Program-made: the position numbers and the translations under genes
Shown: positions 11,409 through 23,344 of the stretch, in pieces
How the letters are laid out: each line of letters starts with the position of its first letter
How positions within the stretch are numbered: position 1 is the stretch's first letter
Notes under the pieces: model-generated
Database searches by the model: none
What the model saw: only the letters and a program-made list of their open reading frames with translations
Told to the model about the DNA's origin: nothing
NCBI RefSeq assembly: GCF_022539505.1
Contig: NC_061510.1
Location: 262,641,687-262,705,686 of the forward strand
From: Lolium rigidum
Lineage: Eukaryota; Streptophyta; Magnoliopsida; Poales; Poaceae
DNA: 64,000 bases
Reading direction: 5' to 3'

Positions 11409-12840
11409 TGATACGTCTCAAACGTATCTATAATTTCTTATGTTACATGCTACTTTTATGATGATACTTACATGTTTTATACACACTTTATATCGTTTTG
11501 ATGCATTTTCCGGAACTAACCTACTAACGAGATGCCGAAGTGCCAGTTGCTGTTTTCTGCCGTTTTTGGTTTCAGAAATCCTAGTAAGGAAATATTCTCG
11601 GAATTGGACGAAATCAACGCCCAACATCCTATTTTTCCCGGAAGGTTCCAGAGCATCGAAGAAGTACCGGAGAGGAGCCAGGGGGCCCCACACGACAGGG
11701 CGGCGCGGCCAAGGGGTGGGGCGTGCCCCCTTAGTGTGTGGGCCCACCAGGCCCCCTCCGAGGCTGCCCTTCCGCCTACTTAAGGTCTCCGTCGCGAAAA
11801 CCCTACCCCGTTCGATGAAACCAGAGAAAACCTTCCAGAGCCGCCGCCATCGCGAAACTCCAATTCGGGGGACAGAAGTCTCTGTTCCGGCACCCTGCCG
11901 GGACGGGGAATTGCCCCCGAAGTCATCTCCACTGCCGTCTCCACCGCCATCTTCACCGCCATCGCTGTCTCCATGATGAGGAGGGAGTAATTCACCCCCG
12001 GGGCTGAGGGCTCCGCTGTAGCTATGTGGTCCATCTCTCTCTTATGTGATCTAGTTGAATATCATCTATGTGCTACTCTAGTGATGTTATTAAAGTACTC
12101 TATTCCTCCTCCACGGTGTAATGGTGACAGAGTGTGTGCATCGTGTAGTACTTGGCGTAGGTTATGATTGTGATCTCTTGTAGATTATGAAGTTAACTAT
12201 TGCTATGATAGTATTGATGTGATCTATGCCTCCTTCATAATGTGATGGTGACAAGTGTGCATGCTATGTTAGTTCTCGGTGTAATTGTGTTGATCTATCT
12301 TGCACTCTAAGGTTATTTAAACATGAATATCGAATATTGTGGAGCTTGTTAACTCCGGCATTGAGGGTTCGTGTAATCCTACACAATTAGTGGTGTTCAT
12401 CATCCAACAACAGAGTGTAGAGTGGTTCTATTATGTGATCAATGTTGAGAGTGTCCACTAGTGAAAGCAGGATCCTTAGGCCTTGCTTCCAAGCATCGAA
12501 TCTCCGTTTATTTACTGTTCTGTTGCATGTTTACTCGCTGCCATATTTTATTCAGATTGCTATTACCACTCATACTCATCCATATTACTTGCATCTCACT
12601 ATCTCTTCGCCGAACTAGTGCACCTATAAATCTGACAAGTGTATTAGGTGTGTTGGGGACACAAGAGACTTCTTGCATTGTGATTGCAGGGTTGCTTGAG
12701 AGGGATATCTTTGACCTCTTCCTCCCTGAGTTCGATAAACCTTGGGTGATCCACTTAAGTGAAACTTGCTGCTGTTCTACTAACCTCTGCTCTTGGAGGC
12801 CCAACACTGTCTACAAGAATAGAAGCACCCGTAGACATCA
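11409..12840 (+). repeat. 5' LTR of the Athila-type element
   Basis: It runs from TGATACG to ACATCA. A near-identical copy lies at 16442-17872. A GC-rich central section and a later AT-rich section are typical of Athila-lineage LTRs of cereals. Open frames within it are not genes. Confidence 0.88.
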
Positions 12841-12850
12841 AGCACTTTTC

Positions 12851-12870
12851 TCGGCGCCGTTGTCGGGGAG
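12851..12870 (+). promoter_or_regulatory. Primer-binding site
   Basis: The sequence 'tcggcgccgttgtcggggag', ten bases after the 5' LTR, matches the tRNA-primed minus-strand start of Athila-type elements except for small changes. The comparable site of the neighbouring element is at 20602. Confidence 0.7.
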
Positions 12871-13015
12871 GAAAGGTAAAAGGCACTCATACTCCGGTCC
12901 CGGGTAACTAAGTACTTTTCTCGTTGCCGTTGTGTGTGTGCTCGAAGCTATTTCCTTTAGATCCTGCAATTGCATCTTTTTGTTTCTTGTTTTTATTTTT
13001 CACTAGTTAGGCATA

Positions 13016-13858
13016 ATGGAAAACAACAATGAGATTTTTAATCTATTTCCTGAGTTAAGATATGAATTGTTTGATGCGAAAATTAAAAAACCTATGGAAC
13101 CTTATCTACATGATAGTAGCAACGTTATTAGTATGAATGCAATTACTGCTAATGATATAGAAAACTCTAAGTTTGGGGAAGAGGTGTTTGAAAATCCTTT
13201 TGCTACTGATCATTATGTGTTTGATACATCTCCTTCTTGCAACAATCATGGTATGGTCACGGATGAACCTACTGTGAAAGATAACTATTCTATTTCTTAT
13301 GACGATATTATGCCTCCGACCTTTGATGATTATTATAAAGAATGCTATGATATAAGTTATAACTATCCTTATGAAACTTGTCATAGTTATGATTGGATTG
13401 CCAAAAACAATTCCCTTAATATGCAACTTGTTTACCATGTTCAAATTCTTGATAATAATCCTGCTCCAATTACTATTAATGAGAAGAATTCTTCTTATGC
13501 CAAAATTAATGATACTTCTATGCATATGAACCATGATAAGAATGTTTTAAGTGATGGGTATATTTTGGATTTCATCAATGATGTTACTGAAAGTTATTAT
13601 GAGAGAGGGAAACATGGTTATAGGCATCTTAATAATATTAAGTTTCCCCTCTTTATGTTGAGAATCTTGAAGCTACTCGTGTTTTATCCTCTTATGCTTG
13701 TCACTTTGTTCTTCATGAATTCATTTGTGTACAAGATTCCTTTGCATAGGAAGTGGGTTAGACTTAAATGTATTTTGAATTTGCTTCTTGATGCTCTGTT
13801 TTTGCCTCAACTCTTATTTCTTGGGAGTGCATCATTGAAATTATTGAGCCCATCTTAA
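13016..13858 (+). CDS. 280-residue protein of unknown function in a non-autonomous retrotransposon
   Basis: The start is the first ATG after the leader (MENNNEIFNLFPELRY). Residues 1-190 are acidic and rich in Asn, Asp, Ser and Tyr with no recognised fold. The C-terminal 75 residues hold two strongly hydrophobic stretches (about 212-240, with FPLFMLRILKLL and MLVTLFFMNSF, and about 256-276) separated by a basic KIPLHRKWVRLK, which suggests a membrane-anchored tail. There is no protease motif, zinc knuckle, RT motif or signal peptide. The frame is fully open for 843 bases in an AT-rich context, unlike the broken frames elsewhere. Function is unknown; it could be an envelope-like or gag-replacing protein. 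Confidence 0.55.
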   Translation: MENNNEIFNLFPELRYELFDAKIKKPMEPYLHDSSNVISMNAITANDIENSKFGEEVFENPFATDHYVFDTSPSCNNHGMVTDEPTVKDNYSISYDDIMPPTFDDYYKECYDISYNYPYETCHSYDWIAKNNSLNMQLVYHVQILDNNPAPITINEKNSSYAKINDTSMHMNHDKNVLSDGYILDFINDVTESYYERGKHGYRHLNNIKFPLFMLRILKLLVFYPLMLVTLFFMNSFVYKIPLHRKWVRLKCILNLLLDALFLPQLLFLGSASLKLLSPS

Positions 13859-16425
13859 TGGCTATAAAGAAAGAACTTCTTGGGAGATAACCCATGTGTT
13901 TATTTTGCTACAGTAACTTTGTTTTATATTTGAGTCTTGGAAGTTGTTACTACTGTAGCAACCTCTACTTATCTTAGTTTTGTTGCATGTTGTGCCAAGT
14001 AAAGTCTTTGATAGTAAGGTTCATACTAGATTTGGATTACTCGCGTAGAAACAGATTTCTTGCTGTCACGAATCTGGGCCTAATTCTCTGTAGGTAACTC
14101 AGAAAATTATTCAAATTTACGTGAGTGATCCTCATATATGTACGCAACTTTCATTCAATTTGGGCATTTTCATCTGAGCAAGTCTGGTGCCTCTTTAAAA
14201 TTCGTCTTTACGGACTGTTCTGTTTTGATAGATTCTGTCTTTTATTTCGCATTGCCTCTTTTGCTGTGTTGGAGGGATTTCTTTGTTCCATTACCTTCCA
14301 GTAGCTTTGAGCAATGTACAGAAGTGTTAAGAATGATTGTGTCACCTCTGAACATGTGAATTTTTGATTATGCACTAACCCTCTAATGAGTTTGTTTTGA
14401 GTTTGGTGTGGAGGAAGTTTTCAAGGGTCAAGAGAGGAGGATGATATACTATGATCAAGAAGAGTGAAAAGTCTAAGCTTGGGGATGCCCCGGTGGTTCA
14501 TCCCTGCTTATTTCAAGAAGACTCAAGCATCTAAGCTTGGGCATGCCCAAGGCATCCCCTTCTTCATCGACAAATTATCAGGTTCCTCCCTTGAAACTAT
14601 ATTTTTATTCGGCCACATCTTATGTACTTTACTTGGAGCATCTGTTTGTTTTTGTTTTTGTTTTTGTTTTTGTTTGAATAAATGCTTGTGTGGGAGAGAG
14701 ACATGCTCCGCTGGTTCATATGAACACTTGTGTTCCTCGCTTTATCTTTTAGTGTTCATGGCGAAGGTTGAAACTGCTTCGTTCGTTGTTATATGGTTGG
14801 AAACAGAAAATGCTGCATGTGGTAATTGGTATAATGTCTTGAATAAATTGATACTTGGCAATTGTTGTGATCATATAGATCATGTTTAAGCTCTTGCATC
14901 ATGTACTTTGCACCTATTAATGAAGAACTACATAGAGCTTGTTAAATTTGGTTTGCATGATTAGTTTCTCTAGAGTCTAGATATTTTCTGGTTGAGGTGT
15001 TTGAACAACAAGGAGACAATATAAAGTCTTATAATAGTTACAATATGTTCATATGTGAGCTTTGCTGCACCTTTTATACTTGAGTTTGCTTCAAACAACC
15101 TTGCTAGCCTAGCCTTGTATTGAGAGGAATTCTTCTCGTGCATCCAAATCCTTGAGCCAATAACCATGCCATTTGTGTCCACCATACCTACCTACCACGT
15201 GGTATTTCTCCGCCATTCCAAAGTAAATTACTTGAGTGCTACCTTTAAAATTTCTATTCTTTGCCTTTGCAATATATAGCTCATGGGACAAATAGCCTTA
15301 AAAACTATGGTGGTGAAGAATATGTACTTATGTGTCTTATTTCTTAATAAGTTGCTTGTTGAGCGGTAACCATGTTTCTGGGACGCCATCAACTTTACCT
15401 TTGTTGAATATCATGTGAGTTGCTATGCATGTTCATCTTGTCCGAAGTAAGGGCGGTTCTCACAATCAAATGGTTTGAGTATGCATACTGTTAGAGAAGA
15501 ACATTGGGCCGCTAACTAAAGCCATGATTCATGGTGGAAGTTTCGAGTGTGGACAATTAATCCTCAATCTCTTATGAGAATATTAACTCGTTGTTGAATA
15601 CTTATGCATTAAAGAGGAGTCCATTATCTCGTTGTCTATGTTGTCCCGTATGGATGTCTAAGTTGAGAATAACCAAAAGCGAGAAATCCAATGCGAGCTT
15701 TCTCCTTAGACCTTTGTACAGGCGGCATAGAGGTACCCCTTTGTGACACTTGGTTGAAACATATGCTATGCAATGATAATCCGTGTTAATCAAAGCTAAT
15801 TAGGACAAGGTGCGAGCACTATTAGTATACTATGCATGAGGCTTGCAACTTATAGGATATCTTATACATAACACATATGCTTTATTACTACCGTTGACAA
15901 AATTGTTTCTTATTTTCAAAATGAAAAGCTCTAGCACAAATATAGTAATCAATGCTTCCCTCTGCGAAGGGCCTTTCTTCTACTTTATTGTTGATTCAGT
16001 TTACCTACTTCTTTCTATCTTAAAAGCAAACACTTGTGTGAACTGTGTGCATTGATTCTTACATGTTTACCTATTGCACTTGTTATATTACTTTGTGTTG
16101 ACAATTATCCATGAGATATATATGTTGAAGTTGAAAGCAACCGCTGAAACTTAAATCTTTCTTTGTGTTGCTTCAATGCCTTTACTTTGAATTTATTGCT
16201 TTATGAGTAACTCTTATGCAAGTCTTATTGATGCTTGTCTTGAAAGTACTATTCATGAAAAGTCTTTGTTATATGATTCAGTTGTTTACTCATTGTCTTT
16301 ACCATTGCTTTGAATCACTTCATTCATCTCATATGCTTTACAATAGTATTGATCAAGATTATGATAGCATGTCACTTCAGAAATTATCTTTGTTATCGTT
16401 TACCTACTCGGGGGCGAGTAGGAAC
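13859..16425 (+). other. Long non-coding interior of the Athila-type element
   Basis: There is no supported gene in this stretch. It has two internal copies of the polypurine-like 'aagcttggggatgc' motif (about 14475 and 14533) and a short 'tttttgtttttg' repeat near 14648. Long non-coding interiors are usual in non-autonomous LTR elements. Confidence 0.6.
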
Positions 16426-16441
16426 TAAGCTTGGGGATGCT

Positions 16442-17872
16442 TGATACGTCTCAAACGTATCTATAATTTCTTATGTTCCATGCTACTTTTATGATGATAC
16501 TTACATGTTTTATACACACTTTATATCGTTTTGATGCATTTTCCGGAACTAACCTACTAACGAGATGCCGAAGTGCCAGTTGCTGTTTTCTGCTGTTTTT
16601 GGTTTCAGAAATCCTAGTAAGGAAATATACTCGAAATCGGACGAAATCAACGCCCAACATCCTATTTTTCCCGGAAGGTTCCAGAGCATCGAAGAAGTAC
16701 CGGAGAGGAGCCAAGGGGCCCCACACGACAGGGCGGCGCGGCCAAGGGGTGGGGCGCGTCCCCTTAGTGTGTGGGCCCACCAGGCCCCCTCCGAGGCTGC
16801 CCTTCCGCCTACTTAAGGTCTCCGTCGCGAAAACCCTACCCCGTTCGATGAAACCAGAGAAAACCTTCCAGAGCCGCCGCCATCGCGAAACTCCAATTCG
16901 GGGGACAGAAGTCTCTCGTTCCGCACCCTGCCGGGACGGGGAATTGCCCCGGAGTCATCTCCACCGCCGTCTCCACCGCCATCTTCACCGCCATCGCTGT
17001 CTCCATGATGAGGAGGGAGTAATTCACCCCCGGGGCTGAGGGCTCCGCCGTAGCTATGTGGTTCATCTCTCTCTTTATGTGATCTAGTTGAATATCATCT
17101 ATGTGCTACTCTAGTGATGTTATTAAAGTACTCTATTCCTCCTCCACGGTGTAATGGTGACAAGTGTGTGCATCGTGTAGTACTTGGCGTAGGTTATGAT
17201 TGTGATCTCTTGTAGATTATGAAGTTATCTATTGCTATGATAGTATTGATGTGATCTATGCCTCCTTCATAGTGTGATGGTGACAAGTGTGCATGCTATG
17301 TTAGTTCTCGGTGTAATTGTGTTGATCTATCTTGCACTCTAAGGTTATTTAAACATGAATATCGAATATTGTGGAGCTTGTTAACTCTGGCATTGAGGGT
17401 TCGTGTAATCCTACACAATTAGTGGTGTTCATCATCCAACAACAGAGTGTAGAGTGGTTCTATTATGTGATCAATGTTGAGAGTGTCCACTAGTGAAAGC
17501 AGGATCCTTAGGCCTTGCTTCCAAGCATCGAATCTCCGTTTATTTACTGTTCTGTTGCATGTTTACTCGCTGCCATATTTTATTCAGATTGCTATTACCA
17601 CTCATACGCATCCATATTACTTGCATCTCACTATCTCTTCGCTGAACTAGTGCACCTATACATCTGACAAGTGTATTAGGTGTGTTGGGGACACAAGAGA
17701 CTTCTTGCATTGTGATCGCAGGGTTGCTTGAGAGGGATATCTTTGACCTCTTCCTCCCTGAGTTCGATAAACCTTGGGTGATCCACTTAAGGGAAACTTG
17801 CTGCTGTTCTACAAACCTCTGCTCTTGGAGGCCCAACACTGTCTACAAGAATAGAAGCACCCGTAGACATCA
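16442..17872 (+). repeat. 3' LTR of the Athila-type element
   Basis: It is the copy of 11409-12840, preceded by 'aagcttggggatgc' (polypurine tract, about 16427-16440) and followed by the CTCTT target duplication. Differences to the 5' LTR are scattered substitutions and one- or two-base indels. Confidence 0.88.
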
Positions 17873-18276
17873 CTCTTCTGGATGAACAAATCAAAAGCTG
17901 CGGCCATTGCGAAATTTCAGGATTGGGTGCAACAAGTGCACCGGTTTTTAGATAAATGTCATGCAGGCTTGAGGATGATATGGAAAGCCATGTTCCCTCT
18001 CAACCCGGTTCCTTCGATGCCGCTAGCTTTGATGTCAAACTTTAGGAATGCTGAAAGGTTCCGCACTTTGGTGCGCAGCCAACTTCTTGCCGGAGCAGAA
18101 ACCGCTTTTCCTTTTGTGCTATCTCAGCATCCTTCATTGGATTTGGAGGAAATTTCAAAGGCTGGTGCCGACGTGAGCCAACACTTTCCCACCGTCGGAG
18201 ACCCTGCTTCCATTATAATTGCTAGATTGGAGGTTAGTTCTGAGGCAAACTATGCAGTTGAAGCGCCTCACGAATA

Positions 18277-19033
18277 GTTTGATACTTTTGATCTTCTGTT
18301 GTAAATGAGAAAATTGATGTAAATTAGTTTGTCGATGATATTTCTCTGAATACTTCGGGTAAGTTTACAATGTAACTTGTTTTCCCAATGTAATGACTTA
18401 TTCTTTATGATGATGGAGACGAATAGGTCATTGCAGCCGACAACTTTGTGTTTATTGTGACAAAGCATTGTTGCTTTGTAGAGGCGTCTTCAGGTGCCAA
18501 TGGCATCTTTTTAAGTATTACCGGTTGAGCTATAGGCTTTGGCGTGCTAGCCCTTTGGCATCGGTATTATGATGCTTGTATTTTGTAAAGTGTCGGTTCC
18601 AAATTTTCTAAATGATCAGCTCATGTTGCAGGCCCAAGGGACCCGTAGTAATCGCAACTTTGCTAGAACCAAAAGTGTATTTTCTTTGTATTTTATCGGC
18701 AGCAGCCCCCGAGTAAACGAGGGAATCATTTGCCCAATTGGTGCACCGGCGTGGGCCTTTCTGATTTGTGTGGTTTCCATGAATTGCAGCACTCCCATGT
18801 TCCATGAGGCTTTGTGGAAACATTTGTGTTTTTATCGTGTTTGCGAAGATGCTTCGATTGTCATCAATTGTAGCACTCGAATGTTTCACGAGGCTTAGAT
18901 GAATCCGTTGTACACAACCCCCGAGTTTTTATCGGGTTCGCTTACTGTATTAAGAATTTCCTATTAGTCATAGTGTGTGGCATAATGCGAAAACCTTGAG
19001 AATTTATTGGTTGTCCCGAATCAATTGGATACT
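18277..19033 (-). other. Spacer of element A
   Basis: No gene. Phrases such as 'agcccccgagtaaacgagg' (18712) and 'cccccgagtttttatcgggt' (18919) match the spacer style on the other side of element A (9500, 9880), so this still belongs to that element. Confidence 0.5.
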
Positions 19034-19190
19034 TGATACGTCTCAAACGTATCTATAATTTTTGATGCTCCATGCTTGTTTTACACCAATTCATAGTTGC
19101 ACTTTTACATGATTTCCGGCACTAACCTATTAACAAGATGCCACAATGCCAGTTCCATGTTTTCTGAGGTTTTGTATTTCACAAAATTTG
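19034..19190 (+). mobile_element. 5' end of a second TGATACGTC-type LTR, cut after 157 bp
   Basis: It begins TGATACGTCTCAAACGTATC like the LTR at 11409 but diverges quickly, and is interrupted at 19191 by another LTR start. The best reading is that a Fatima/Athila-type element inserted into element A and was itself hit by the next element. The remainder would lie across the assembly gap. A chimeric single LTR is the alternative. Confidence 0.5.
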
Positions 19191-20590
19191 TGATACGTCA
19201 AAAACGTATCTACTTTCCCGAACACTTTTGCTATTGTTTTGCCTCTAATTTGTGTATTTTGGATACAACTAACACGGACGAACGCTGTTTTCAGCAGAAT
19301 TGCCCTGGTGTCTTGTTTTTGTGCAAACAATCAACTTTCAGGAAAACCCCGGAAATAATTGCAATGGGCCTATTTTCACAGAAGATTGACGGAGCCAGAA
19401 GACGAGACAGAGGGGGGCCACGAGGCGCCCACACCACCAGGCGGCGCGGTGGGCCCCTGGGCCGCGCCGCCCTATGGTGGCGTCGCCTCGGCCACCCCCC
19501 GACGCCCCTCTGGACTACTTAAGGCTTTCGACCTAAAAACGCAAGGGGGTTCGACCAATCTGCCAGAAGACATCCAGAACTCCACCGCCATCGCGAAACT
19601 CCGTCTCGGGACCAGAAACTCCGTTCTGGCACCCTGCCGGGACGGGGAATTGGAGGAGATCATCGCCATCATCACCACCGACGCCTCTCCATCGACCATC
19701 CATGATTCCCCCATCCATGTGTGAGTAATTCCCCCGCTGTAGGCTGAAGGGGATGGTAGGGATTGGATGAGATTGATCATGTAACAGTCATAAGATTGTT
19801 AGGGCATAGTGCCTAGTATCCGTTGTTGGTACTTTATGATATTGTTGGAACTTGTTATGCTTAATGCTTGTCACTAGGGCCCGAGTGCCATGATTTCAGA
19901 TCTGAACATGTTATTGATTCATGATGATATTCATTGTTTTATGATCTTACCTGCAAGTTGTATACACATATTGCTGTCCGGAACCCGAGGCCCCAAAGTG
20001 ACAGAAATTGGGACAACCGGAGGGGAAGGCTGTGATATGAGGATCACATTGTTTCACGGAGTGTTAATGCTTTGCTCCGGTGCTCTATTAAAAGGAGTAC
20101 CCTAATTACCAGTAGATTCCCTAGAGGCCCGGCTGCCACCGGCTGGTAGGACAAAAGATGTTGTGCAAGTTTCTCATTGCGAGCATGTACGACTATATAC
20201 GGAACACATGCCTATGGTTGTTTAGTACTTGGATACCTGTTTTATTACTATCTCGCAAATGCCCCGCCTTGATTGTTACATGAGTTCTCTTATCCATGCG
20301 GCGCTCGTTCATCCATCCCTGTGCCTACGATATTTTAATCTCGATGTTTACTATAATCACTACTGCTGTCTTTATTACACTGTCGCTTATATTTCAATAC
20401 TCGCTATCGCTATAAAACTGTTGCTACTCGATAAACTCTTGCGAGCAAGTCCGTTTCTCAGGTGCAACTGAATTGACAACTCCGCTGTTAAGGCTTACAA
20501 ATATTCTTTGGCTCCCCTTGTGTCGAATCAATAAATTGGGTTTTACTTCCCTCGAAGATTGTTGCGATCCCCTATACTTGTGGGTTATCA
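19191..20590 (+). repeat. 5' LTR of the Sabrina-like element
   Basis: It is 1400 bp, TG...CA bounded, and ends GTGGGTTATCA, followed after 11 bases by the primer-binding site. Its last section is clearly related to the solo LTR at 61031-62565, which lies on the other strand. Confidence 0.7.
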
Positions 20591-20601
20591 AGACTATTTT
20601 C

Positions 20602-20620
20602 TGGCGCCGTTGCCAGGGAG
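20602..20620 (+). promoter_or_regulatory. Primer-binding site
   Basis: 'tggcgccgttgccagggag' is the tRNA-primed start of Athila-type elements, one base away from the usual form. Confidence 0.8.
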
Positions 20621-20677
20621 CATAGCTTTATTTGCAAGTTCACCTGAATTGATATTGTTCGCTGCAAATCCTCCATT

Positions 20678-23344
20678 ATGGGTAAACCTCGCGATGCTAA
20701 AGTCGCCATATTACCATCCACTACAAGAAAAGGTACAACTCGAGTACCTCTGCTGCTCTTGATTCACCATCTGTGATAAGTAAACTTGTTTCACCGCCAC
20801 AAGCTTCACATGCTGGTACTTCTGCTGAATCTGAAAATTCCTCTTATAATTTTGATGATGCTTCTCCTGTGCTTGATAATGATGGTTCATTAGGTTCTTT
20901 TCTAGATGCTACAATTGCTAGGTCTAGACAAATTGAAAATACTAAAATTCCTAATGAAAATACTGCTACACCTGCTAATTCACCTGAGTCTGTTGAATAC
21001 TCTAGTGATGATCTTGATGAAGACTATGTGGAACTTGATGATGATTTTATTGATAAATGTAATGCTACTACTGATGCAAGTAATATTAAAAAGCTTCTTG
21101 CACAACGTGCTGTTAGATATAAACTGTCTCCTGATCCTAAATTTGCCACATCTCCTATAAACATTAAGGATAAGGATTATGATTTTTCGCTTGATTTATC
21201 TCATATATCTATTGTTGAGAAAACACCTTTTTGTGGTACTGAAAAAGAAAGTGTTGTAGAGCACATGAATGAGCTTTCTACTTTGAGTAGCTTGTTTTCT
21301 GATGATATCAAGAAGCGTACTTATTTTGTTGCTAAAATTTTTCCTTTCTCATTAAAGGATGATGCTAAAACTTGGTATAATAGTTTGCCTCCTGATTCTA
21401 TTGATAGTCCAAAAGGTTTGCTTGATGTTTTCTTTCGGAAATATTTTCCTGCTAGTGCTCAACATATTGCCTTGCAGAGAATTTATAGTTTTGACCAGGA
21501 AGATGGAGAGAAATTGCTTGAAGCTTGGGCAAGGTTTTGCTCTCTTATCAGAGCTCGGCCTGGACATATGATTTGGAAAAGCATGACTTACTTGATATAT
21601 TTTATAGTGGACTAACCATTGAGTCTAGGGCATACCTGGATAGTTGTGCTGGTTGTGTTTTCGAGAAAAGAACTCCGTACGAAGTCGAAGAATTATTGGC
21701 TAGAATAGGCCGAAATCATGATGATTGGACTACACCGAACCAACCCCGACACCAATATTGAAGAAGAGGGGTATGATTAAATTAAATGATGAAGATATGA
21801 GGGAAGCCAAGAAATCTCTTAAAGAGAAAGGTATTAAATCTAAAGATGTGAAGAATTTACCCCCCATAGAAGATTTATGTAAGATAACTCCCCCTTCATC
21901 CACAATCGAGGTACATTCTCTTCAACGCTTTGATAGAGAAGATATTCCTTACTCAAAACCTCCTGATCAATGTTTAGATGAGTTTGATAATTATATTGTT
22001 AAGCAAGATAATTTTAATATGAGAGTAGAGAATCATTTAATGGAAAATTCTCGAGCTATTAGTGAATTGCATGATATTGTGGAGAGAACCTCCAATGATG
22101 TTAAGATGCTTGTTAAACATTTTCATATGGTTCAAACTCAAATTGATCAACTCACTAAAGTGCAAAATGACTTGTTAAAAAATACTTCTAAAGAAAAACA
22201 TGCTTATGAAGTAACAACTAGAGGTGGTGTTTCTACTCAGGATCCTCTATATCCCGAGGGGCATCCCAAAAGAGTTGAACAAGATTCTCAACGAACTAAA
22301 GAAATTAGTGCTCCTTCTAAGAAAAAGAAGAAGAAACATAAAACTGTTGTAGAATCCTCCGAGCTCGTTAATGATCCTAATAGTATTTCTATTTCTGATG
22401 CTCGAAACTGAAAGTGGTAATGAACATGATAAAGATAATGATAAGAATGATGTTTCTGATAAAGAAGAGGTTGAAGATGAACCTGAAAAGCATGCTAAAA
22501 ATAAAAAGTATACTAAAGAAGATTTTATTGCTAAGAAACATGGTAATGAAAGAGAAACATGGTAATGAAAGAGAACCTTTTCCTGTTAAGAAATTAAAAT
22601 CAAAGGAAGAAGAACATTATAATAAATTTTGTGATTGGATGAAACCTTTGTTCCTGCAAATCCCTTTGACTAATGCTATTAAATTGCCTCCTTATTCAAA
22701 GTATATGAAGGATATTGTCTCTAACAAAAGGAAAATTCCTAATGAAGAGATTTCCACTATGCTTGCTAATTACTCTTTCAATGGCAAGGTTCCAAAGAAG
22801 CTGGGAGACCCAGGTATACCGACTATTCCTTGTTCCATCAAGAATAATTATGTTAGAACTACTCTATGTGATTTGGGAGCAGGAGTTAGTGTTATGCCTT
22901 TTTTCTCTTTACAAAAGACTTTATTTAGATAAGTTGATACCAACTGATATATCTTTGCAAATGGCTGATAAATCTACTGCTATTCCCGTTGGTATATGTG
23001 AGGATGTTTCTGTTCAAGTTACTAATAATTGCTTAATATTAACTGATTTTGTTGTGTTGGAAATGCCTGAAGATGATAATATGTCTATTATTCTTGGGAG
23101 ACCTTTTCTTAACACTACAGGGGCTGTTATTGATTGCAATAAAGGAAAAGTTACTTTCAATGTTGGTGACAAGGAGCATACTTTTTATTTTCCCAAGAGG
23201 ATTGATAAAGTATATGGAGTTAATACAATTTCTAATTTGAGAACTATCAAAGTGGGAGCTATTGATTTTCCTATATATGAGCCTAAACAAGGATATCAAA
23301 GTATTATGATTGGATCCATATCAATACAATATAAGGTAACATGA
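20678..23344 (+). pseudogene. Athila-type gag-protease gene with frameshifts
   Basis: It starts MGKPRDAKVAILP. The central capsid region is recognisable (KIFPFSLKDDAKTWYNSLP near 21330-21400, then IYSFDQEDGEKLLEAWARF). A coiled-coil segment with a VTTRGG box follows (about 22030-22230), then a Lys/Glu-rich linker, and an aspartic-protease-like domain (DLGAGVSVMP near 22870, LGRPFLNTTGAVIDC near 23090). The frame shifts near 20740, 21565, 21760, 22400, 22560 and 22905. The gene ends at a stop at 23342 and no pol follows, so it is gag-protease only. In this family gag proteins assemble the virus-like particle. Confidence 0.72.

Larger units (their letters stand above)
11409..17872 (+). mobile_element. 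Complete non-autonomous Athila-type LTR retrotransposon
   Basis: Two LTRs (1432 and 1431 bp) start TGATACGTCTCAAACG and end ACATCA, with a 5-bp target duplication CTCTT at 11404-11408 and 17873-17877. A primer-binding site with the Athila-like 'ggcgccgttg' core follows the 5' LTR and a purine-rich 'aagcttggggatgc' precedes the 3' LTR. The 3.6 kb interior has no gag, protease, RT or integrase; it encodes only one 280-residue ORF. By eye the LTRs differ at roughly 20 positions plus a few indels, so insertion is fairly recent. It must move with enzymes made elsewhere. Confidence 0.88.
11025..18276 (+). pseudogene. Second gypsy antisense-gene remnant, split by insertion
   Basis: The left part (about 11025-11408) ends in frame at NLSQFNELF and the reading continues at 17878 as WMNKSKAAAIAKFQDWV, the two halves being separated exactly by the 6.46 kb element with its CTCTT duplication. 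The right part stays open to the stop at 18275 (protein end NYAVEAPHE) and includes a DKCHAGLRMIWK segment. This type of protein is found in grass gypsy elements on the strand opposite to pol; its role is unknown. It differs from the neighbouring fragment at 10033, so element A may be a mosaic of two copies. Confidence 0.5.
8780..19033 (-). mobile_element. Element A: truncated gypsy retrotransposon, interrupted
   Basis: Minus-oriented LTR material at about 8780-9338 is followed by spacer rich in 'agcccccgag' phrases and by plus-strand remains of the antisense gene that Tat-lineage gypsy elements carry. Because that gene runs opposite to pol, the element itself lies on the minus strand. It is split by the complete element at 11409-17872, resumes at 17878, and is cut at 19034 by another LTR. 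No gag or pol remains in the window. Confidence 0.55.

Noticed and set aside
11440..12034. 178-codon and overlapping frames in the 5' LTR, repeated at 16473-17066
   Set aside because: They lie entirely in the LTRs, differ in frame between the two LTRs and have no domain; they are chance frames in GC-rich sequence.
19034..20590. A single 1557-bp LTR
   Set aside because: A second complete LTR start (TGATACGTCAAAAACG) occurs at 19191 and continues as one family, so a nested fragment plus a 1400-bp LTR fits better; a chimeric LTR is not excluded.
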